Notes under the pieces: model-generated | What the model saw: only the letters and a program-made list of their open reading frames with translations | What the model was told of the DNA's origin: nothing | Databases searched by the model: none | In this document: in pieces, positions 56,112 to 64,000 of the stretch | Layout of the letters: each line of letters opens with the position of its first letter | Position numbering within the stretch: the first letter of the stretch is position 1 | Assembly: GCF_027595985.1 (NCBI RefSeq) | Contig: NC_073311.1 | Span: 50,941,292-51,005,291 of the forward strand | DNA from: Sorex araneus | Lineage: Eukaryota > Chordata > Mammalia > Eulipotyphla > Soricidae | Direction: 5' to 3' | Length of the DNA: 64,000 nucleotides | Position numbers and translations under genes: made by a program

Positions 56112-57935
56112 CTGATCAGAGAGAGACAAAGAGATACTCTGAGCTCCAGGGAAACGCATTCAGGAGTTGGGATTAGAAAGAATTTTGGTCAAGAACACAC
56201 AATACAGTTAAAGTAGACTGAGAACTAAGCTCATTTGGTACATGTTGTTTGGGAAAATTATATCCCAGTCTGGCAGGAAACAGGGGAAAACTGCTTTGAA
56301 AATATGGGTTCAGCCAAGGAAAATGTGAGTAATTTTTTATGTAGGAACTTCTTGTTTATGGACTAGCTTGTTAAAGTTTCCAAGGTAAGATTCTTTTAGA
56401 AGACTATAAAAAAACACTTCCGGTATCTTCCTTGAGAGGTAATTCAGCGTCTTCCCACCAATTTCCCCCCCCCCCCACCCCTTTTTGTAGCAGAACTTTG
56501 GTAAAAGAACAAAACTCCTTCAATCATTGGTACTGTTAGATAGTATCACGGTATCACTGTCATCCTGCTGCTCATCGATTTGCTCGAGCGGGCACCAGTA
56601 ATGTCTCCATTGTGAGACTTGTTATTGTTTTTGGCATAGTGAATACACCACGGGTAGCTTTCCAGGCTCTGCCATGCGGGCGAGATATTCTCAATAGCTT
56701 GCCAGGCTTTCTGAGAGGGACGGAGGAATCGAACCTGGGTCAACCGTGTGCAAGGCAAATGCCCTACCCACTGTGCTATTGCTCCAGCCCACCACTATAG
56801 CTAATTAAAAACTAATTAAAAACATGACTTCAAAAATAACTGTTAGTCCAGGGACATTGCTTTTATTGTTAGTAAAGAAAAATATTTAAATTGGAAAAGA
56901 AATCTAGAATTTTAAATACTTTTTTACCTTCTAATTTCAAAATTCTATGTCCTCTTTTCTTCTGAGTATCTGAAAAACCCTTAACTTTGAGTTCAACATA
57001 TGTCACATTTTCCTCTGGAAACTCTAAAAAAAAGTAAGAAAACATATGTGATAATTATAGCTTATATAAACCTTACTGTATAAAAACATAGATATTATCT
57101 ATAGTCATACAATGAGAAAGACTTTGGATAATTTAAACAGAATTTGCCCCACTGAAAGAAAAATTTTGAATTGACTCAATTATACAGTTGCTTTATGAAG
57201 TAGGACAAGTTCTTTTTATTTTTCTAACTCTTTATGAAACAGTGCTAATAATAGTATTAGTTCAAGGCATTCAAAACCATATGCTTAAAATAACAAACAT
57301 CTGTAATGTGATTATTGCAGTAATAATAAGAGTAATGTGGAATATAATTACATAAATGTTACATAATATATAAGTACATACTATAATATAATTAAATATA
57401 AAATGTTATATATAAAATGTTACATAATATAGTATCATTAGAGTAGCAATATCAAATTCAGAAGCTAGAAATAGAAAACTTTAAAGGCATTTAAAGTTTA
57501 GTAGTAGAATTTGGTTCTTAATCAGGAAAGATATTATCTAATTTTATTTAGCTAGATCAAGCTTTTACCCTTTGCAGTATGCAATTCTTTAGCACAGCAG
57601 AAGTAGCACTCACAGACCCCGGTCAGTAACATTTTCATAAATCACACCAAAACTGACATCACTGTAAATAGTTACATGTCATACTATAGCATTTTTATAG
57701 TTAAATCTTTTTCAATAAAAACTCAAATCCATTCGTAAAAGAAAACTACAAATCCTCCTCTAAAGCATCTGGCTCTGGTCTTAGTTACTTTTAGTGCTAT
57801 TTTCTTTTCAAATGAAGGGCTCGCTTAGCAGTAACAGTTGCATCTGACTTTACCTGGACTTATTTCACGAACATCCTCCTGGGAATGGCAAAGATCGAGG
57901 CTGGGCCTGGAAAGAGCTGATGTCTCTGGCTCCAT
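56028..57935 (-). CDS. 5' half of an inhibitory KLR/CLEC-type type II receptor (three exons)
   Basis: Three minus-strand exons, 57935-57854, 57023-56928 and 56111-56028, join in phase (0-1, 1-1, 1-1) with GT-AG borders and give 87 residues without a stop. The order is a 60-residue cytoplasmic N terminus with one ITIM (VTYVEL), a basic stretch (TQKKRGHR), then ASPWCL and about 20 hydrophobic residues without charge. SPW before the membrane segment and phase-1 exons are typical of killer-cell lectin-like receptors. The uncharged membrane segment plus ITIM implies an inhibitory receptor recruiting SHP phosphatases. Its place, between GABARAPL1 and where KLRD1 is expected, suits the NK complex. 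I cannot say which member it is (KLRE-, KLRI- or KLRH-like are possible). The lectin exons are not identified, so a pseudogene is possible. Confidence 0.75.
56545..56790 (-). mobile_element. Family B SINE in receptor intron 2, same orientation as the gene
   Basis: GGTATCACTGTCATCCTGCTG, TTTGCTCGAGCGGGCACCAG, ACACCACGGGTAGCTTTCC, head complement ending ATTGCTCCAGCCC. The SINE's own sense strand is minus. A C-run (56466-56477) lies nearby. Confidence 0.92.
56928..57023 (-). CDS. Receptor exon 2 (ITIM exon)
   Basis: The acceptor is a T-run plus AG (TACTTTTTTTTTAG) and the donor GTAAAA. It encodes FPEENVTYVELKVKGFSDTQ then KKRGHRILKLE. The ITIM codons occupy 56989-57006. The 96 nt length keeps phase 1 on both sides. 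Confidence 0.78.
57854..57935 (-). CDS. Receptor exon 1 (start codon, residues 1-27)
   Basis: The ATG is in ACCATGG context. The frame MEPETSALSRPSLDLCHSQE continues to ISP, and the exon ends in CCAG before the donor GTAAAG, leaving one base that joins AG of the next exon to make Glu. The product has no signal peptide, as expected for a type II membrane protein. Confidence 0.72.
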
Positions 57936-57988
57936 GGTTCAGGTGAAATGGCACGGGGCAGGGGACAGAGTGATACAAAGCGACAGGA

Positions 57989-58050
57989 CCAATGACACGG
58001 CTGTTAGCAAGCAGCACCACACAGGATGTTTACTCCACATTTAATATATG
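57989..58050 (-). promoter_or_regulatory. Candidate receptor promoter: inverted CCAAT, ETS/RUNX pair, TATA-like AT run
   Basis: Upstream of the receptor ATG are CCAAT (57989-57993), ACCACA (RUNX type, 58016-58021) joined to AGGAT (ETS type, 58023-58027), and the AT-rich AATATATG (about 58043-58050). Adjacent ETS and RUNX sites are common in lymphoid genes. Use as a promoter is inference. Confidence 0.4.
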
Positions 58051-58086
58051 CGTAAACTGTTTTTTCATTTAAGAAAACAAAAAACA

Positions 58087-58254
58087 GGGGCTGGAGCGAT
58101 AGCACAGCGGGTAGGGCGTTTGCCTTGCACTCGGCCGACCCCGGGTTCGAATCCCAGCATCTCATATGGTCCCCTGAGCACCGCCAGGGGTAATTCCTGA
58201 GTGCAAAGCCAGGAGTAACCCCTGTGCATCGCTGGGTGAGACCCAAAAAGGAAA
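58087..58254 (+). mobile_element. Family A SINE just upstream of the receptor gene
   Basis: Near-consensus copy, with an 18 bp duplication AAGAAAACAAAAAACAGG at about 58071-58088 and 58255-58272. It lies within about 150 bp of the receptor start codon. Confidence 0.95.
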
Positions 58255-58272
58255 AAGAAAACAAAAAACAGG

Positions 58273-59329
58273 ATAATCTATCCTTCAAGATTAAATTTAT
58301 TATCCCTTTGTGTGTAATGAATGACTTAAATGTTTTCAAAGATAAAGCTTAAATCATATTAGTAATCATGTTCTTTACTCTATTTTCCAAAAAGCAATTA
58401 AACAGCAATGAGCAAAATATTTTACTTAAATAGTATATTTGAATAAGATTGTGGAAAATGTTGATTACTTTGAAATATATTTTTGTGCTACTAGTCATGC
58501 TCATTATTCAAACAATATTAAATCATATTCAGCAGGAAAATGACATAAAATTCTGTTCCCTAAATATAGTTTCTTGATGTTAATAACTTTTTCTTAACTC
58601 TTTCTAATTTTGGAAGTGACAAATGAATGTTTTGCTTGGAAAAATAAAAATTTAACTTCAACAGATTAAACAAGCAGATTTTGATGTGTTTCTACAATAA
58701 AATTTAGTCACTAAATATAGTATGGGTAAGTTTCACAAGTATGATAGTGATCATTTTCCATTGCATATTAAGTGAGAATAGATACAAATTATTGAACAAT
58801 CTGTTTTCATATTGCATTTTGTAAAAGAAAAATCATTAATGTGCCTACTTGTAACATAATATAGAAATAATATTTTCTAATAAACGTGCTAATTTTTATT
58901 AGCAAAGTAATAATATTTAAGAGAAGTACTTGATAAATTTACATTTAACATATAGTTTTTTGCATTTTGTGTTAGTGTGTCTAGCGAGCATTCTTTTTAT
59001 TATTGAAAAGATTGCAGGTCATTTCTGTGAAGTTTTATTTCAGCCTAATGTTTGCTTTGAATAGTCACAATGGGGACTCCTACCCACACAGCAACCGCAG
59101 GGCTGCTGGTCTCACCTTTGATCAATGGAAATAAGCTTCAGAGCAAACATATACAGTTAGGATGAGAGTTCACACGTTCTTCTTGGATTTTTATTGCTTT
59201 CAAAAAGTTTAGAGAAAATAATCAATTTGAGATGATAATTAAGCAGAAGGCATCTTCATTACATTCTAGAGTGATGTTGAAAGGATGGAAAGAATGATGA
59301 AAAACAATGAAAAGAAACTAGAAATGATG
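58273..59329. other. AT-rich intergenic, nothing recognised
   Basis: No gene or nameable repeat. Confidence 0.45.
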
Positions 59330-59740
59330 GGGGGGTATTCGCTGTCCCCCTGAAATCCCGGGTGCTCCTGACTCCTGTATTCTTCAAAGGAGACCAACTA
59401 GCGGCTATGCACGGAATAGACGCCCGTGTGAAAATTCAAGAGCGTAGGGGCGAAGATGCAGTTCCTCTCGGAGTCTGGAGACCAAGAACTACCTTAGCAG
59501 GAGAAGGGGAACAGCATCTCTTACCGCGTGGCGCCTCCTGATTGTCAGGATGCCACACTCAAAGGCCCGCTGGGTCGACGATTTCTCCAGGGAGCAGCTA
59601 GAGAGGGTTAAGAGGAGTGCGCTGTTCTCAGGGCTGTGGGTCACTTCCCTGGAAGCCCCCAAGGATGGAGGGACATCTTGAGGATTTGATTATTGTAGAG
59701 CAGATCGGACCCTAGCAGAGAAGGGTGCAGGGTTTCAGGT
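59330..59740 (+). other. Small CpG-containing island ending in a strong splice donor
   Basis: About a dozen CpGs occur in roughly 250 bp (for example ACGGAATAGACGCCCG, CCGCGTGGCGCC, GGGTCGACGA) within a region otherwise nearly free of CpG. At its right end TTTCAG is followed by GTAAGC (donor at 59739). It could be a noncoding first exon and promoter on the + strand, or an old GC-rich insertion. Confidence 0.35.
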
Positions 59741-59866
59741 AAGCAGCGTCTGAGAAGCAAAAAAAAAAAAAAATCTCACTTTACTGAATCTTTCTAAGCG
59801 TGGCTAACCGGGAACTCAGTGGTAGCAACAGGGTTATGTGTAATATTATTCCTAAAAACACAAATC

Positions 59867-60042
59867 TGGGCTGGAGAAATAGCACAGTGGGTAGGACGTT
59901 TGCCTTGCACATAGCCGACCCGGGTTCGATTCCCAGCATCCCATATGGTCACCCGAGCACCGCCAGGAGTAATTCCTGAGTTCATGAGCCAGGAGTAACC
60001 CCTGTGCATCGCTGTGTATGACTCAAAAAAGAAAAAAAAAAG
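59867..60042 (+). mobile_element. Family A SINE
   Basis: CTGGGCTGGAGAAATAGCACA, GGTTCGATTCCCAGCATCCC, GTATGACTCAAAAAAG and an A-rich tail. Confidence 0.93.
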
Positions 60043-61031
60043 CACCATAAATCTGCCATTTCTGATACCATGGAAAGGCCAGTAGGGAATTAGGCTAAAT
60101 GAAGTCAGAGAATTTATCATGAAATACAAGTATTTCACCATCTCATTTAAATTTAGAATAATAACAACAACAACATTTATAGAAACAGAGGCCAGACTTA
60201 TGACGAAAAGGCAGGTCAACGTGGATGAAATTAGGCTAGGCCCTAGCAGGTACAAATTTTTTATTTTTTATAGAATAACTTCCTGGGAGGTAGTGTGCAA
60301 CAGCATACTTATAATTCATAGGGTATAGGATGCATAATATGTAAGATTCAATGAATAATGATAAAATAAATGCTAAATCAAAACGGATATTCTGGATGGT
60401 CTTTGGTCAGGGGTCACCAAGAATCAAGGTGGCCGTTGGGAACTGAGATGAATTAGCACCAGTATGGCTATAACCCGACAGCACAGAGAATATGGAATTT
60501 AATTCAGCAGGTGCAACATGCATGGAAGATGGGTACTGGAAGACAAATCTTTCTGGTGGTCTTCCCTCATGCCTCTAGTTAGGCAAATAATCCATGGCAG
60601 AGGTGATAAATAAGGAGAACACGAAGGTCAAGAGATGAGTGCCTTAATTATCTTCAAGAAGAAATGTAGTGGAATTAATAAATTAAGTACTGCCCTGGTA
60701 GATTTAAAAAAATATTTAATATTCTAAGGATAGAGTTGCGTTTGATATCGTGTCTCAAATCTTTGGACCTCCTGAGACAAAGATCTAGCTTTCATTACCT
60801 CCACTATTGGTTCCAAATCATGTATGTGACTTGGAAAACTTTTAAGATATATGCACCAAATTAAGGAAGGAAAAGGGAAAGAAAGAATAAACAGTTGCCA
60901 TTGTTTTACTCTCAAGTTAATGTAAGTTAATATTATTTTTATTATAGGGGAGATAATTAATGTCTGAACAAATCAATTGACACTTTGATTTTATAACGGC
61001 TATTTAAATTTTTTAATTTGTAGGATCTCCC
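60043..61031. other. AT-rich intergenic, nothing recognised
   Basis: No gene or nameable repeat. Confidence 0.45.
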
Positions 61032-61165
61032 TAGAGGTGCTATTAGATAGCAGGGTTATCCCCACAGTGCTCAGGAGTCCATTCAGTGCTGGGATTGAAC
61101 CTGGGCACAGCACTGTGCATGGACAGCCTGTGCTCCAGCCCTGGAGCTATCTTCTGGCTCAACAT
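61032..61165 (-). mobile_element. Family A SINE, old fragment, antisense
   Basis: CCACAGTGCTCAGGAGTCC, GTGCTGGGATTGAACCTGG, GCTCCAGCCCTGGAGC. Confidence 0.7.
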
Positions 61166-61366
61166 TTTGATTTTGGTTAAGTTTAAATGTTTTTTCTTAG
61201 TTGATTATTATTTTCTCTACTTTATTGTGGATAAGTAGAAAAGAGTAAAAATTGAAAGCTAAATTAATTAAAAGCACACATCTGTCTTTAATTCATTAAA
61301 TCAATTTTAATAAAAAGCTAATGTAAAAAGTTATTTGCTGCACTTACTTAAGTGTATTTAAATCTA

Positions 61367-61530
61367 CAGCAGGTAGGGCGTTTGCCTTGCACACGGCCGA
61401 CACAGGTTTGATTCCCAGCATCCCATATGGTCCCCTGAGCACTGCCAGTAGTAATTCCTGAGTGCAGAGCCAGGAGTAATCCCTGTGCATTGCCGGGTGT
61501 GACACAAAAAGCAAAAAAAAAAAAAAAAAA
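61367..61530 (+). mobile_element. Family A SINE, 5' truncated
   Basis: Begins inside the head at ACAGCAGGTAGGGCGTTTGC. Full body and an A-run of about 20. Confidence 0.93.
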
Positions 61531-61654
61531 ATTTCAATGACTGTGAGAATCAAGAGTTAAAAAGGATCTGAATAGATCCGGAACTGTAGACTGTTTATTT
61601 TATAAATGTATTCTTGGATTTGTGATTTTGTTCCAATTTTTTCCTCTGCATTTG

Positions 61655-61825
61655 TAGTTGTTGTTTTGGGTTTTACCTCGTGGTGATAGGGGTTTACTCC
61701 TGGCTCTGTGCTCAGGGATCACTTTTAGTGTTGTTTGGGAGACCTCATGTGGTGCCAGAGTTCAAGCCAGGTTGGTTCACGGGCAAGGTAGTGCAATACC
61801 CACTCTGCTATCACCTTGGCTCCTT
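61655..61825 (-). mobile_element. Family A SINE, old, antisense
   Basis: TTTTGGGTTTTACCTCGTGG, GCTCTGTGCTCAGGGATCAC, CTGCTATCACCTTGGCTCC. Confidence 0.75.
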
Positions 61826-61859
61826 TAAGTTATAGAAAAATTGAACATAAAGTATAGAC

Positions 61860-62450
61860 GTCCTTATAAACCATATAAGCCTCCAAATTCTGGCTATTAT
61901 GAACAAAGCTACTGTAAGCATTTATGGGCAGGTATTTTGAGTGGTCTTGTATTTCTTTGTAATTTGTGGAAATACAAAGAGATCTAATTACTAGGTTGTA
62001 TGATAAGAGATGATCAATACTGTAAAAAGTTTGTCAAACTGGAACTCTACCGAGTTTTGCATTCTCTTCATGCATGAATGTGAGTTCTTATTATTCCGTG
62101 GCCTCACCAGCTTTAGGTGCTATTAGTGATTTGAATTTTTGCACTTCTGATATGTGCCTGGTGTTTGCTTGTGTTGATGTGATTGGTAAGTCCTTAATGA
62201 ACAGTGTGTTGAGTACCTTTTCATAAGCACATTTACCATCTGGACATCTTCTTTGAAGAGGTTAGTTCAAGCAATTGTTTCATCTTAAAATTGGGTTACT
62301 TGTTTCATCTTTAAATTGGGTTACTTGTGTTCTTGTTTAACTATATAAGTCCTTTATAGAATTTGGGTAAAAGTCCGTTATTGCACATGATTCACAAAGA
62401 TTTTTCTACCAGTCTATGGATTCTATTTTGCCCGATTTGGTAGAGGATTA
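61860..62450 (-). mobile_element. Ancient L1 3' UTR, antisense
   Basis: The order GGCTATTATGAACAAAGCTAC, CTAATTACTAGGTTGTATG, TGTCAAACTGGAACTCTACC, CATCTGGACATCTTCTTTG, AAATTGGGTTACTTGTGTTC, AAGTCCTTTATAGAATTTGG and TTTTTCTACCAGTCTATGG follows the complement of the L1M-type 3' UTR as I remember it. A short tandem repeat, TTTCATCTTAAAATTGGGTTACTTG, occurs twice. Confidence 0.82.
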
Positions 62451-63196
62451 AACCCTTAACAGTTTCTAAATTTGAATCTTCTCTGAGATCATGGACATGT
62501 GAATAGGATCTGACCCCGAAATTCCGGAAATAGAGCAGAAAGCGGAAAGAAGACAAAAGAATTAAAGCAGCACTGAAATTCAGATCTTGGGAAAGGTCAA
62601 CAGCGTGTTTCTGCAGAGCTGAATGAAAGAATAATCAGCAGCCAAGTCAAGATGTTCACACAGATACTTGCTGATTCTTTCTTAACTAATTGTATTTGTC
62701 TGAAAAGCCAGTATGCTCTCATTAGAAAATTATGTTTACAGTAATTGAACACAGGTAAGAGTTTATGGGGGAAAATGGTCTTTAAAATTTAATTATCCTA
62801 AATATTTCCTGTGGGATTTACAGAAAATTTAGATTCCCACGTTCTACTATAGGCACTGTGAGTTGCTTAGTCATAAGAGAAGCAAAGTATCTATATAAAT
62901 AAAACTATCCTTAGTTGGGATACTAAGGTATGCATTTTAATTATTGTTTTAAAAGAAAGATGAAACAGTGAAGTGAATTATTCACAGTTTCATCACAAAA
63001 TTACTAGCATCACCTTTGTTCCACTGGTGACTCTGGGGACACAAGATTCTTTGGGTTGCACATATTAATGTAGAACTTCCGTCTCATATGTAGATCACAG
63101 TAATGAAGACACTCTGCATTCCAGAGCATATTTCTCTCACCACCACCTTATTTTGAATCCAGAGCATCAGAGATACTATCAAACACTCTTTTGTTT
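62451..63196. other. AT-rich intergenic, nothing recognised
   Basis: No gene or nameable repeat. Confidence 0.45.
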
Positions 63197-63370
63197 TTCT
63201 CTGCTTTTTAGTAATGCTCACACTGGTGATGCTCAGGGGTTATGCCTGGCTCTGCTTCCAGTGATTACTCCTGGTGGTGCTTGGGAGAACATATGGGACG
63301 CCAGGGATCTAACCCAGGTTGGCTGCATGCCAGGCAAATGCCCTACCCGCTGTGCTATCTCTCTGGCCAC
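63197..63370 (-). mobile_element. Family A SINE, older, antisense
   Basis: CTGGTGATGCTCAGGGGTTA, GATTACTCCTGGTGGTGC, head complement ending ATCTCTCTGGCC. Confidence 0.88.
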
Positions 63371-64000
63371 TTAAACACTCTTAAGTCCCAGCTCAGGCTA
63401 TTTATCTTCACATTTCTATGTACTCTGACTTACCAAAATGTGATTTGCAATATATTCAATTCTTCATTTTTTTGATAATTTACTCAAAAGAATTTTCTGT
63501 CAAATTCATAATGCTAATTTAAGAATATTCATTTCTGTGTATACTCAACCAAAGCCAAATAAAATTAGAAAAGTAATGTGATGAAATAAAAATTCATATC
63601 TATGCCTAAGCACTATGTTTTAACTCATTGTAGATTTCTGCAGGTACTAAAAATCTGAATATTTATTTATTTATTTATTTTTCTAAAAATCTGAATATTT
63701 AAATATTCAATGTGAGTCAATCTAAAACCAGTGGTTTTACTTTGATTATTAGAAAGTGTTGACTCTTCTCCCCACTCCCAAATAAACTAAGAAGAAATTC
63801 TTCATGGAATTCTCTAACATAATAACAAATGCAACATTCTCTTTAGAATATATGACAGTATTATAAATTATGCAGTAAATTATTCTAAATGAGTCTCATG
63901 TTCACCAAATCATCATTATACACACTCTGATGAAGAGAGGGTGCATTCTAGATTTAACTGATGGGAGTGTGGCAGGGTTCACTGTAGGAAAATAAAGTTG
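63371..64000. other. AT-rich intergenic with a short (TTTA)n
   Basis: TTTA repeats at 63661-63682. The 23-base text CTAAAAATCTGAATATTTA-like occurs on both sides of that run, possibly a small duplication. No gene is seen. Confidence 0.45.

Overview
The window is mammalian nuclear DNA: split genes with GT-AG introns, one CpG island, and dense retroposons. The commonest retroposon is a roughly 170 bp tRNA-headed, A-tailed SINE whose body I recognise as the shrew-type (SOR-like) element. The source is therefore most likely a soricid such as Sorex (inference). Gene content and order (TMEM52B, GABARAPL1, then a lectin-like receptor gene) match the border of the natural killer gene complex, corresponding to human 12p13.2.

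Layout. Positions 1-2771 hold the last two coding exons of TMEM52B (+); its earlier exons lie left of the window. Positions 2.8-20.6 kb are intergenic and filled with SINEs, L1 3' ends, an ancient MLT1-like LTR and a 596 bp LTR. A CpG island at about 20.8-22.6 kb carries the promoter and first exon of GABARAPL1 (+). Its four coding exons (21780-30323) encode an intact 117-residue protein, and a poly(A) signal lies at 31641. From 31.7 to 56 kb no gene is clearly visible. This stretch has long TTCC and CT microsatellites, many SINEs, a decayed RTE-type LINE 3' end, a 615 bp solo LTR with a 6 bp target duplication, and a truncated U2 pseudogene.

On the minus strand at 56028-57935 I assembled three exons by hand. 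Their splice sites and reading phases agree. They encode a start in good Kozak context, one ITIM (VTYVEL) and a transmembrane segment beginning SPW. This is the 5' half of an inhibitory type II killer-cell lectin-like (KLR/CLEC) receptor. I could not place its lectin-domain exons with confidence, so it may be a gene or a pseudogene. Positions 58.3-64 kb are AT-rich with SINEs and an antisense ancient L1.

The genes do not form one pathway. GABARAPL1 is an autophagy ATG8 protein, TMEM52B a small membrane protein, and the minus-strand gene a likely leukocyte receptor. Two retroposon systems run through the window: A-tailed SINEs, presumably moved by L1, and a second SINE family whose 3' end matches the RTE LINE present here. 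I saw no unprecedented system. The most valuable items are the unresolved receptor gene and the SINE/RTE pairing.
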